Below, in pieces: positions 17,864 through 25,909 of a stretch of DNA of 37,905 nt. The stretch spans positions 1-37,905 of the forward strand of contig JAFYVH010000008.1 in the NCBI GenBank assembly GCA_017549205.1, read 5' to 3'. Positions within the stretch are counted from its first letter, which is position 1, and every line of letters begins with the position of its first letter. Origin of the DNA: Clostridia bacterium (lineage in GTDB: Bacteria; Bacillota; Clostridia; UBA1381; UBA9506). A model generated the notes under the pieces. That model searched no databases. It saw nothing but the letters and a program-made list of their open reading frames with translations, and was not told where the DNA came from. A program made the position numbers and the translations under genes.

Positions 17864-18814
17864 TTAGTTACATTCAGCAACTAAGGGACCTGCCAGCTCG
17901 TTTAAGAAGAAGAGCTTGCCGGGCAGAGTGGGGATGTAGCTGGAAGTGATCCACGGAGTGGGACCATAACGCAGAGTCATCCACAGGCTCATGCCTTGCC
18001 ACTGCATACCACGGGACAGAGCACCGTCGCAGCCACCGATGATGTGGTCAGCCTGCATGAAGATGCCGGGGCCGATGGTGTTAGCACGGCAGGGAACAAG
18101 AGTGGTTCTTGATTTAAAGCTTGTGATAGCATTTTGCTCGATGGTTAAAGGATGCAGCTTTGCACCAATGCGATAAGGCTGTTTTAACCATTCTTCTTCG
18201 CTGGCAAATTCAGCTGCAAACTGGGGCTCCCAGAATGCAATGTGGCACATTCTGCCGATACCGAAAATCAGCACCATTTTAGCACCTTCAGCCTTTAACT
18301 TGGCAATCTTTTCGGGGTATTGGGGCAGATTGTCTTTGGTGGCGAAGTTTCTCTGAGATTCAGGAACGGTCAGTTCGCCTAAGGGATTATAGAATGCTTC
18401 TTTCATGGCATTGGTGAAAGCGGCGGGGTCGTCGGCAGCTAAGGTATTGCCTTCAGCGTCGCTCCACTCGTCCATGTTAAAGCAATGGAGATGGTCGCAT
18501 TTGATGTTCCACTCTTTTAAGAAGAACACAGCCCATTTATACATACCCATGGGGCCAACGGGGAGAATCATAATCAGCTTCTCGCCTTTTTCACGGGCGT
18601 TTTTAATGGTGAGAGCAATTTCGTGACCCATTAAAGTGTCAAACTCTTCAACAGACTTGCAGGAGATGGGTCTGAAATCCTTATTCCAGAAGCTTTGGGG
18701 TTCGTAAATGGATTCGGGAGCGTTGGAACAGCAAGCATCAATCTTGTCCATGTCCCAACCGGCAGGATAAAAGCCCTCTAACAGGGAGCCTTTTACAGTA
18801 CTGGAAAAATTCAT
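17864..18814 (-). CDS. Glucosamine-6-phosphate deaminase/isomerase-like protein with altered active site
   Basis: A 316-residue NagB-fold protein. The substrate-binding motif FNMDEW is kept, corresponding to Asp72 of Escherichia coli NagB. The other active-site loop, GxGxDGHIAFNEP in NagB, reads [13 protein letters not shown] here: the Asp141 equivalent is Met, Gly142 is Cys, Asn147 is Trp, while His143 and Glu148 equivalents remain. The protein is also about 50 residues longer than NagB. It may act on a different amino sugar or a different reaction such as isomerisation without deamination. It is the last gene of a leftward operon after a deacetylase and a dehydrogenase. AGGAGG precedes its start. 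Confidence 0.75.
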   Translation of the reverse strand: MNFSSTVKGSLLEGFYPAGWDMDKIDACCSNAPESIYEPQSFWNKDFRPISCKSVEEFDTLMGHEIALTIKNAREKGEKLIMILPVGPMGMYKWAVFFLKEWNIKCDHLHCFNMDEWSDAEGNTLAADDPAAFTNAMKEAFYNPLGELTVPESQRNFATKDNLPQYPEKIAKLKAEGAKMVLIFGIGRMCHIAFWEPQFAAEFASEEEWLKQPYRIGAKLHPLTIEQNAITSFKSRTTLVPCRANTIGPGIFMQADHIIGGCDGALSRGMQWQGMSLWMTLRYGPTPWITSSYIPTLPGKLFFLNELAGPLVAECN

Positions 18815-18853
18815 GTGATTTTCCTCCTAATTTTTAAAATTATTGATAGCCGA

Positions 18854-19555
18854 CTAGGGCAACATTCTCATGGGTTTAATTTTGGGCCAAGCATATGCCT
18901 GTGTGAAAGCTTCGGCATAGTCAACGCCGCACTGCAGACCGCGGAAACGGGCGCAGGTTTTAACAAATTCAGCAAAGTCAATGTTGTCATGGTCGCGCAT
19001 CCACTTCATCTGGCTCACATGACATTCCAGCATTTCTAATTTCAAATCAATGGTGGAAGTGATGTCAACATATTCAGTAGGCATGAAGTTCACACCGGCT
19101 AATGTGTCCATATAATAAAGCGGGGTGAGCTCGGCAGCGCCGCCCACAGAGGTTTCGTAATGGGGAACGCTGGCGGCAAAGGTTGCATCGAAAACCAGCT
19201 TGCTGACAGCTGTGTGGTCGGGCATGTAGTCGTTAGGACTGTGGGTGATGATAACATCGGGCTGCTCTGAGCGGATGACATCTACCACACGGTCGCGCTG
19301 TTCTTTATTATCATATACCATAACATCGTCAATGTCGCAGGTGACAACTTTGATGCCGGCTAAGCTTCCGGCTTTTTTTGCTTCTTCACGGCGCATAGCA
19401 CGCAGCTCATCGGGCATGATGATGGCGTGACCGCGATTGCCGTTAGCAACATGGCAAACGGTAACCTCATGACCCTCTTTTACATATTTCGCCAGGGTGC
19501 CTGCGCATGCAACTTCTATATCGTCGGGATGACAGCCAAAGGCTAAAACTTTCAT
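18854..19555 (-). CDS. PIG-L (LmbE-type) N-acetyl-sugar deacetylase
   Basis: A 233-residue zinc-dependent deacetylase of the PIG-L family, which removes N-acetyl groups from GlcNAc-containing compounds. The zinc motif AFGCHPDDIE (His and Asp ligands) is at the N-terminus, and the third His lies in NDYMPDHTAVSKL. TAGGAGG precedes the start. The preceding dehydrogenase and following NagB-like gene suggest that deacetylation produces an amino sugar used by its neighbours. The exact substrate is not visible. Confidence 0.85.
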   Translation of the reverse strand: MKVLAFGCHPDDIEVACAGTLAKYVKEGHEVTVCHVANGNRGHAIIMPDELRAMRREEAKKAGSLAGIKVVTCDIDDVMVYDNKEQRDRVVDVIRSEQPDVIITHSPNDYMPDHTAVSKLVFDATFAASVPHYETSVGGAAELTPLYYMDTLAGVNFMPTEYVDITSTIDLKLEMLECHVSQMKWMRDHDNIDFAEFVKTCARFRGLQCGVDYAEAFTQAYAWPKIKPMRMLP

Positions 19556-19596
19556 GAAAGATTCCTCCTATTGTTGTTATAGTATCGTCTATGTTT

Positions 19597-20607
19597 TTAT
19601 AAACCTTTTTTAATGATTTCGTCTGCCTTAAAGACTTGCTCATAGCTCTTCCACACATCGTCGATGGTGGGAGTGCCGGGGCTGTTGTTTTCAATCATGT
19701 CAATCAGTGCTTCAAGCTGGTCGCCGGTGGGTTTGCGCTTTGAAAGAAGATTGATCATTTCATATGTCTTTTCCGGATAACGATAATATTCAATTAAATC
19801 GCCTTCTTCGTGATGGTTAAAGCGGTTATCCTGATAGGTGATGGAGATGCGGCCCTTGGGACCAACAAACTCTTTGGTGTTGCAGGAGGCCATGGTGTTA
19901 CTCCAACCAACCTCGTAATAACCAACAGAACCATCAGACAATTTGGCGGTCAGCATGCCGAAGTTATACTTTCCATCAGGCACATCCGCCTCGGTTTTTA
20001 GACCAATGGCGTTAAGCTCTGTGATGGTGGCACCGGTGAACCAGTGCATAACATCAACATAATGAACACCGCAATCAATCAACGGAGAGGTGGATTTGAT
20101 AAGGCTTAAATATTTATTCCAATCCATAGTGTGATGGTTTTGCACCATGCGCATGATAACCGGTTTGCCGATGGCACCGGACTGAATCATCTCTGCCACT
20201 TTTTGATAGGTTTTGTTGTGGCGCAAAATGTAGCCGATTAAGACCTTGCACTCGGGATGCTCTTTGACCAGTCGAACCATCTCTGCACCCTCTTCTAAAC
20301 TGGAAGCCAGAGGCTTTTCGCAGAGAACATGCTTGCCTGCATCAATGCACGCCTTTAAGATTTCTAAATGTGTGTTTGGATATGTAGCAATGATAACAAT
20401 GTCTACAGCCGGATCCTGCAGCACCTGGTGATAATCTAAAGTTGTGTGCTTTGCATTGAAGCGGTTGGCAAAGTCGTGGGTGCGGGCCTCATCTAAATCA
20501 CAAACATATTCAATGGAGACATTCTCCTTGAAATACATGTCGTTAAGATGCGCCTCGCCCATGCAGCCACAGCCGATTAATGCGATACCATAGGTTTTAG
20601 AAGACAT
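19597..20607 (-). CDS. Gfo/Idh/MocA-family NAD(P)-dependent sugar dehydrogenase
   Basis: A 336-residue oxidoreductase with an N-terminal Rossmann fold (GIALIGCGCMGEAH), the signature CEKPLASSLEEGAEMV, and a C-terminal alpha/beta domain with the DCGVHYVDVMHWF motif, which carries the usual catalytic His. Family members oxidise sugars, inositols or amino sugars. The start at 20607 has GGGAG eight bases upstream; the ATG five codons earlier has none. It is the second gene of the leftward operon and probably acts on the same compound as the PIG-L and NagB-like proteins. Confidence 0.85.
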   Translation of the reverse strand: MSSKTYGIALIGCGCMGEAHLNDMYFKENVSIEYVCDLDEARTHDFANRFNAKHTTLDYHQVLQDPAVDIVIIATYPNTHLEILKACIDAGKHVLCEKPLASSLEEGAEMVRLVKEHPECKVLIGYILRHNKTYQKVAEMIQSGAIGKPVIMRMVQNHHTMDWNKYLSLIKSTSPLIDCGVHYVDVMHWFTGATITELNAIGLKTEADVPDGKYNFGMLTAKLSDGSVGYYEVGWSNTMASCNTKEFVGPKGRISITYQDNRFNHHEEGDLIEYYRYPEKTYEMINLLSKRKPTGDQLEALIDMIENNSPGTPTIDDVWKSYEQVFKADEIIKKGL

Positions 20608-20634
20608 AATGAAAACTCCCATATACTAAGACTA

Positions 20635-21060
20635 TCAAGACAAAGAATCCTCTGCCTGATTTAAAAACTTTTCAAGCTCTTCTGCCGTGCTCCCCACAAG
20701 TTCATGACAATTTTTAGCGCGGCCATCTGCTTGTGCTTTAGCCAACAGCTCGCGACAGAGCATAGAGCCGTTTTGCGCATGAAACTTTTCTGCAAAAAGG
20801 CGGACCCGCGCATAGCAAGCGGCCTTTTCGACATGGGTTGGCGGTGTGCCGGCTGCATCGGTCATGCCTAAAACCATGAAAGCACCTGTGAGTGCGCCGC
20901 AGGTTTCACGCATTTGCCCCATGCCTCCACCAAAAGGGAGGGACAGCCTTGCCGCATCGACAGCAGAAATTGACAAATCATCACAAAAGGCAAGAAAAAC
21001 AGACTGTGCACAATTATAACCCTGGCTGTGGAACGCCATTGCTTTTTCTCTCTTATTCAT
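20635..21060 (-). CDS. C_GCAxxG_C_C family redox-type protein
   Basis: The 141-residue protein matches the Cys-rich family named after its motif: GYNCAQSV near residue 15, then GGGMGQMRETCGALTGAF, and later Cys residues in KAACYARVR and GSMLCRELL. Members are proposed to be redox-active or metal-binding, with no firmly assigned reaction. It is first in the operon, behind a consensus promoter, and 28 bp before the dehydrogenase. Confidence 0.8.
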   Translation of the reverse strand: MNKREKAMAFHSQGYNCAQSVFLAFCDDLSISAVDAARLSLPFGGGMGQMRETCGALTGAFMVLGMTDAAGTPPTHVEKAACYARVRLFAEKFHAQNGSMLCRELLAKAQADGRAKNCHELVGSTAEELEKFLNQAEDSLS

Positions 21061-21102
21061 GTCTACCTCTCGTGATCATTACTTAAATATACTCATCTAT
21101 AC

Positions 21103-21131
21103 ATTATATACCTATTTTTGTGGCTTGTCAA
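21103..21131 (-). promoter_or_regulatory. Consensus sigma-A promoter for the amino-sugar operon
   Basis: On the minus strand TTGACA (21126-21131), 17 bp spacer, TATAAT (21103-21108): a perfect match to consensus. The leader to the first gene is only about 35 bases, with no visible operator. Confidence 0.85.
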
Positions 21132-21181
21132 TCCTTTTATTGCTATATTTTTGCGGAAAAAGATAGGATTTATGGGTGTTT

Positions 21182-21814
21182 TCAGTCTGTAAGCTTTGCT
21201 GCAATTAATGCTTTATAGACGATGGGAGTGACTATGGTGGTTATGATGATTTCAGGAATCATGTAGGTGCCGTTATAAAACACTGAATAAATGACGGATA
21301 GCACAGGTCCTGAGCCGATTTCCATAATTTTGGCGCCGATAGCATAAAAGCCCTCTTGTGTAAAAAACCATTCTGCCCATGCGCCGAAGAAAAGTGCGCC
21401 GGAAACGGTGTGGACAAGATAGCGAAGTGAAAGAGCGACGATTGAGCCTATACAAATGGCAGAAAACGGGTTTTTGATGCGGTTTTTAAAGATGCCGCCA
21501 AAACCCAGCACGGTGTAAGCCACTATGTAATCTAAAAGGCAAATGGCAAGGGCCTGCCAAACCAGCATTTGGCTTTCACCAGGCAAAAAGAAGGCCGTTA
21601 TGGTTTTAAGACCGAAAAGAAGTTGCAGCAGGCTGAAAATGAAGGCAGATAAAAGCCCCCACTTTGTGCCGAAGCAAAAGGCAATTATGATGATGGGCAT
21701 CATAGAGGCCAGGGTGATGCCACCGCCAAAGGGCAACTGAAATGGCTGGAAGACAGACAAAACAGCGCTGAGCGCGATGAGCATGGCAGAGATGACTAAT
21801 TTTTTTGTTTTCAT
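21182..21814 (-). CDS. thiT: Thiamine ECF transporter substrate-binding (S) component
   Basis: A 210-residue integral membrane protein with about six hydrophobic helices. Its N-terminus (KKLVISAMLIALSAVLSVF) and internal motif RYLVHTVSGALFFGAWAE match ThiT/YuaJ. It captures thiamine and works with the shared ECF module (EcfA1/A2/T), not in this window. The assignment is supported strongly by the TPP riboswitch directly upstream. The gene stands alone and points left. Confidence 0.93.
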   Translation of the reverse strand: MKTKKLVISAMLIALSAVLSVFQPFQLPFGGGITLASMMPIIIIAFCFGTKWGLLSAFIFSLLQLLFGLKTITAFFLPGESQMLVWQALAICLLDYIVAYTVLGFGGIFKNRIKNPFSAICIGSIVALSLRYLVHTVSGALFFGAWAEWFFTQEGFYAIGAKIMEIGSGPVLSVIYSVFYNGTYMIPEIIITTIVTPIVYKALIAAKLTD

Positions 21815-21902
21815 GTTGGGTACCCCCTTTTTTTATTCACAAATAAAAATCTGAGGTGATTTGGCGAACAGAAATTACCTTGTGCTTGCCTTTTTGCAGA
21901 GA

Positions 21903-21943
21903 TACAAAAAAACGGAAACAGCCAAACAAAGACTGTTTCCGTT
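21903..21943 (-). terminator. Riboswitch-controlled attenuator of thiT
   Basis: On the minus strand a perfect 11-bp stem (21933-21943 with 21911-21921) is followed by a U run. It lies between the TPP aptamer and thiT, in the usual expression-platform position, so TPP binding should favour termination. Confidence 0.88.
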
Positions 21944-21962
21944 GCAAAGCAAGCATGAAATA

Positions 21963-22038
21963 TTCCCTACGTTGGCATTATCCAAATCAGGTTACGGGTC
22001 GAAATCGAATTTCCTCTCAGCCTTTTGGGCTCCCCGAT
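21963..22038 (-). promoter_or_regulatory. TPP riboswitch (THI element)
   Basis: On the minus strand the conserved blocks appear in order: CGGGGAGCC, GGCTGAGAGG, ACCCGTAACCTGATTTGG, GATAATGCC, and CGTAGGGAA. These are the diagnostic sequences of the thiamine pyrophosphate aptamer. It controls thiT. Confidence 0.96.
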
Positions 22039-22055
22039 ATTTATTTGTCTACATC

Positions 22056-22084
22056 ATTTTAGCACAGTCAAAATTTCTTGTCAA
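22056..22084 (-). promoter_or_regulatory. thiT promoter
   Basis: On the minus strand TTGACA (22079-22084), 17-bp spacer, TAAAAT (22056-22061), about 18 bases before the TPP aptamer. The adjoining stretch 22085-22167, between the divergent thiT and terminase genes, is T-rich and contains a TGACA/TGTCA pair that might be an operator, with nothing stronger. Confidence 0.8.
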
Positions 22085-22167
22085 TGGATTTTTTTAATTA
22101 CATTAAGAATTTTTTGTGTTCTCTGACAGTTTTTTTAATGTTTGTCACTAAATTTGCAATTTGCACT

Positions 22168-22197
22168 TTGGGAAAAATTTTTGTGTTAGCATAAAAT
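22168..22197 (+). promoter_or_regulatory. Weak candidate promoter of the phage-like cluster
   Basis: TTGGGA (22168-22173), 18 bp, TAAAAT (22192-22197). The implied transcript would begin almost on the ribosome binding site, which argues against it. A dedicated activator or readthrough may drive the cluster instead. Confidence 0.25.
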
Positions 22198-22216
22198 CTG
22201 CTTGGGAGGTGAGTGT

Positions 22217-23671
22217 GTGCAGGAAGACGATAATCGTATGGCGCGGTATGTGCAGTTGCTACTCAAAAAATCTTCGGATGACCTTTTGGATGAGACGCAA
22301 AAAACAGCTGACAAAGATAACGCCATGGCCATTGCCGTTGCCCTGGTGGAAAAAGCAAAGAGCGGAGACTTGCAGGCCATTAAAGAGGTGCGGAACTTAG
22401 CTGAAACTGCACAAGGCGATGAAATGCAAGCATTTGAAATGCCCGCCAAAATGATGACAGAAAAGTATTTGCCGGTGTGGCGGGATATTAAGCGGGGCGG
22501 GCACACGGAATATGTTTTATACGGCGGCCGCGGTAGCGCCAAATCGACCTTTATCAGCTTGGCAATTTTGGATGTTTTGCTGTCAAAACCCATGCTGCAT
22601 GCAGTTTTGTGCAGACGAGTGAAAGACACCTTGCGGGACAGCGTGTATGCACAAATGAAGTGGGCCATTGGCCAGCTGCATTTGGATGCTTATTTTGAAT
22701 GTCGGGTCAATCCCATGGAAATGGTCTATAAGCCTACGGGGCAAAAAATTTATTTTCGTGGGGCGGACGACCCGGCAAAATTAAAATCAATTAAAGTTCC
22801 TTTTGGATATATCGGCATTTTGTGGTTTGAAGAGCTTGACCAGTTTTGTGGTGAAGAGGAAATTCGAAGCATTGAACAATCGGTGATTCGTGGCGGTGAT
22901 GAGGCTTTTATTTTTAAATCTTTTAATCCGCCGCGCACAACGGGGAACTGGGCCAATCAATTTGTGAAGGTGCCAAAGGAAAGTCGGTATCTTTGCAAAA
23001 GCTGTTATCGGGATATTCCGCCGGAGTGGCTTGGCAAGGTCTTTTTGGAGGAGGCGGCGCACCTAAAAGAGATAAATCCCGCTGCCTATGAACACGAATA
23101 TGAGGGCATGCCCAATGATGAGGGCGGCAGCGTGTTCACAAATGTGAGCCTGCGGGAAATTGGCGACAGCGAAATTAATTCTTTTGACAGAATTTATAAC
23201 GGCATTGACTGGGGCTGGTATCCTGACCCGTTTCGTTTTCATCGTATGGCATATTTGCCGGCAGAGAGCAGACTTTATATTTTTGATGAAATCAGCGGTC
23301 ATAAGCTGCCAAACAGAGAAATTGGCCAGCTTCTTAAAATACATGGCATTGGCAGTCGGGATAAAATCACAGCCGATTCGGCGGGCGAGGGGCCAAAATC
23401 CATTGCCGACTTGCGTGATGAGGGTTTCATGATACGGCGAGCCAAAAAAGGACCGGGCAGTATCGCTTACTCTATGAAGTGGCTTTCGTCACTAAAGGAG
23501 ATTGTGATAGACCCCAAAAGGTGCCCCAATGCTGCTCAAGAATTTATGCACTATGAGTATGAAACAACAGAGCTTGGAGAAGTGGTTAGCGGATATCCTG
23601 ATAAAGATAATCATTCCATTGATGCCGTGCGCTATGCAATGGAGGAAGTTTGGAGGAGGAGAGGACAATGA
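22217..23671 (+). CDS. Phage terminase large subunit with N-terminal extension
   Basis: The DNA-packaging motor and headful nuclease, of the PBSX-type family. The 484-residue protein has Walker A at residues 103-111 (GGRGSAKST), Walker B near 200-206 (GILWFEE), a coupling motif KSFNPP, and RuvC-like nuclease acidic residues in NGIDWGW, TADSAG and SIDAVRYAM. The Walker A motif sits about 60 residues further in than is usual. The extra N-terminal part is helical and contains LVEKAKSGDLQAIKEVRNL, similar to small-terminase-type helices. GTG 22217 is the start, eight bases after GGAGG. The stop overlaps the portal start. Confidence 0.92.
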   Translation: MQEDDNRMARYVQLLLKKSSDDLLDETQKTADKDNAMAIAVALVEKAKSGDLQAIKEVRNLAETAQGDEMQAFEMPAKMMTEKYLPVWRDIKRGGHTEYVLYGGRGSAKSTFISLAILDVLLSKPMLHAVLCRRVKDTLRDSVYAQMKWAIGQLHLDAYFECRVNPMEMVYKPTGQKIYFRGADDPAKLKSIKVPFGYIGILWFEELDQFCGEEEIRSIEQSVIRGGDEAFIFKSFNPPRTTGNWANQFVKVPKESRYLCKSCYRDIPPEWLGKVFLEEAAHLKEINPAAYEHEYEGMPNDEGGSVFTNVSLREIGDSEINSFDRIYNGIDWGWYPDPFRFHRMAYLPAESRLYIFDEISGHKLPNREIGQLLKIHGIGSRDKITADSAGEGPKSIADLRDEGFMIRRAKKGPGSIAYSMKWLSSLKEIVIDPKRCPNAAQEFMHYEYETTELGEVVSGYPDKDNHSIDAVRYAMEEVWRRRGQ

Positions 23672-25065
23672 CAGAAATGGAAACAAATAATTTTTTAATG
23701 GTAAAAAGCATTGAAAATGCCTTGGGACGAGAGGTGCTGATTTCGGAGGACATGTGTGAAGCCATGACCTTATGGGACAAGATGTATCGCAACAAACCAT
23801 CGTGGCTTCAGAAAGATGCGAAAAGCATGAATCTGCCTTCGGCTATTGCCAGCGAGCTTGCCTGTCAGGCAACGCTGGATTTTAAATCTACCATATCCGG
23901 TAGCCGTCGGGCAGAAATTTTAAACGACGAAGTGTATCAAAATGTGATTTTTGACATCAGACGATGGACAGAGCTTGCCTGTGCTTTAGGCGGCGTTGTA
24001 TTTAAGCCCTACCCAGACCGAAATCGGCTGGCGGTGGAATATGTGCAGGCACATCGGTTTTTCCCCTTGGCTGTAGATAGCCGAGGGGAGATTGTTTCGG
24101 CGGTGTTTTTGGACAGGTTTAAAAGAAATGGCCGAGTGTATAGCCGATTGGAAGAGCACATTTTGGATCATCAGGGTGTTACGGTTACCAATCGCGCTTT
24201 TATAGGCGGCGGATTTTGGGGACTGGGCAAGCAAATTCCCCTTAAAGATATTCCGGAATGGGCGAATCTGGCGGAAAGCGTGACGCTGCCCGGCGTTACA
24301 AAGCCTTTATTTGCCTACTTTAAGATGCCTATGGCCAATGCGGTTGACCCAAGCTCGCCTATGGGAGCATCGGCCTATGCCCGTAGCACCGACATGATTC
24401 GGGAAGCGGATTTGCAATTTTCAAGACTCCTTTGGGAATATGAAGGTGGCGAACTGGCCATTGATGCAAGTGTTGATGCACTTCTTTTGGAAAACGGGGA
24501 TATGAAAATGCCCGCCTTAAATCGCAGGTTATTTCGTGCACTGGATTTAGATGCAGGGGATAGTGACTTATACAGTGTGTTTGCACCGGCTTTGCGGGAT
24601 AACTCCTATTTAAGCGGATTAAACGAAATTTTAATTCGGGTTGAGGATTTGTGCGGGCTTGCAAGGGGAACTGTTTCAAACACAAACAATGTGGCAAGAA
24701 CGGCAACAGAGTTACAACTTTTGCGCCAACGCTCTTATTCAACGGTGTCTGACATTCAAAAGTCGCTGCAGAGGGCGCTTGGACAGCTGGTGGAGGGTCT
24801 TGACAAGCTGGCCACGGTTTTTGCCCTTTTGCCTCCGGGGAAATGCGAAGTTACTTTTGAATTTGATGACAGCATTGTGACAGACAGAAGCACGCAGTTT
24901 GAGGAAATGCAAAAGCTGGTTAATCAAGGGGTTTTGCAAAAGTGGGAATTTAGAACCTGGTATTTGGGTGAGACAGAGGAGCAGGCAAAGGCAAGAATTT
25001 TAGAAAGTGAGCAGAAAGAGGCAAACAGAGAGGCGAATCAGAACGAAGAAAATACCCCGGCATAA
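23668..25065 (+). CDS. Phage portal protein, A118/SPP1-like
   Basis: The 465-residue portal forms the dodecameric DNA channel at the capsid vertex. The N-terminus (NKPSWLQKDAKSMNLPSAIASELACQATLDFKSTISGS) resembles A118-type portals, and the middle carries GLARGTVSNTNNVARTATELQLLRQRSYSTVSDIQK, the typical C-terminal half signature. The start overlaps the terminase stop (ATGA) with GGAGGAGAGG before it. No frameshift or internal stop. The gene that normally follows, a MuF-type minor head protein, is missing. Confidence 0.88.
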   Translation: MTEMETNNFLMVKSIENALGREVLISEDMCEAMTLWDKMYRNKPSWLQKDAKSMNLPSAIASELACQATLDFKSTISGSRRAEILNDEVYQNVIFDIRRWTELACALGGVVFKPYPDRNRLAVEYVQAHRFFPLAVDSRGEIVSAVFLDRFKRNGRVYSRLEEHILDHQGVTVTNRAFIGGGFWGLGKQIPLKDIPEWANLAESVTLPGVTKPLFAYFKMPMANAVDPSSPMGASAYARSTDMIREADLQFSRLLWEYEGGELAIDASVDALLLENGDMKMPALNRRLFRALDLDAGDSDLYSVFAPALRDNSYLSGLNEILIRVEDLCGLARGTVSNTNNVARTATELQLLRQRSYSTVSDIQKSLQRALGQLVEGLDKLATVFALLPPGKCEVTFEFDDSIVTDRSTQFEEMQKLVNQGVLQKWEFRTWYLGETEEQAKARILESEQKEANREANQNEENTPA

Positions 25066-25295
25066 AGGGGCTTGTCTTTGGGTAACAGACGCTAAACAGA
25101 CCTATGTCTTGCTTGTCAAGACAAACTAACCGCCTGAGTCGGCGGAATAAAAATCGACGGTGCAAAGGCAGGACTGGCTGCCGCTGTGTGAAAGATTGGT
25201 GGCAAGATGTAACCATGGGCGTTTTGACACTTTGGGTCACATGGCAAGAGGGCATTCATCAAATGCTAAAGGAAAGCACACAGAAAGGAGCAGAA
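25066..25295 (+). other. Noncoding, potentially structured gap between portal and scaffold
   Basis: This is the only gap above 100 bp inside the cluster. It contains several short hairpins in a row: GTCT/AGAC (25074-25090), a 7-bp TGTCTTG/CAAGACA (25105-25123), and CCGCC/GGCGG (25130-25145). AACAGAC-type units also repeat. A frame continuous with the scaffold is open from 25104, but its residues (Arg- and Cys-rich) look unlike protein and the scaffold has a clean ribosome binding site. It occupies the place of the minor head gene in related phages. Confidence 0.45.
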
Positions 25296-25907
25296 ATGCA
25301 GGAAGTTTTAAAACGGCTTTATGGCGAGGCCGTGACAGAAGAAAGTTTGTCCACTTTCAATGAAGAGCTGGGAAAACGATTTGTTGCAAAGGGAGACTTT
25401 AACCAGCGAAACGAAGAACTGAAAAACCTGCGGAGTCAGGTGGCCGGCATGGAAGAAGAGCTTTTGGCAGGTCGTGAGGCAGTACTTTTGGCAGAAGAAT
25501 TGCGCCAGAGGTTGCAGGAGACTGAAGAAAAGCATGCTAATGAACTGGCGGCGTATGCAGAACAGGAAGCTAAGAAACAGATGAAATCTGCTTTGGATAA
25601 GGCCTTATCTGAGGCGGGAGCTCGTAACCTGATTGCTGTTAAAGCCCTGCTTGATTTAGAAAAAATCGCCTTTAAAAACGGCGAACTGACGGGTCTTAAT
25701 GAGCAGCTTTGGGACTTAAAGAAAGAAAACAGCTATTTGTTCTTAGAAAACAAGCAGGATATTCAGTTTATTCAGCCGGCGGCAAAGGGACAGACGGACA
25801 TCGCCGACGAAGAGTTTAAAAAGCTGGGGTATATGGAACGGGTGAAACTGAAAAGGGAGCAGCCGGAACTATACCGGGCAATGATTCAAAAAATAGGAGG
25901 TAAATAA
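25296..25907 (+). CDS. Phage scaffolding protein (GP20-like)
   Basis: The 203-residue, strongly helical and highly charged protein resembles phage minor structural protein GP20, the scaffold that directs capsid assembly. It begins QEVLKRLYGEAVTEESLSTFNEEL, then a long coiled coil (residues 45-100), and ends with a segment MERVKLKREQPELYRAM that may contact the capsid protein. Start at 25296 follows AAAGGAG. It lies directly upstream of the major capsid gene, the usual position. Confidence 0.85.
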   Translation: MQEVLKRLYGEAVTEESLSTFNEELGKRFVAKGDFNQRNEELKNLRSQVAGMEEELLAGREAVLLAEELRQRLQETEEKHANELAAYAEQEAKKQMKSALDKALSEAGARNLIAVKALLDLEKIAFKNGELTGLNEQLWDLKKENSYLFLENKQDIQFIQPAAKGQTDIADEEFKKLGYMERVKLKREQPELYRAMIQKIGGK

Positions 25908-25909
25908 TT

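Noticed and set aside
25104..25295. N-terminal extension of the scaffold protein
   Set aside because: The frame is open but Arg/Cys-rich and unlike scaffold proteins, while ATG 25296 has a strong ribosome binding site and gives the usual GP20-type start.
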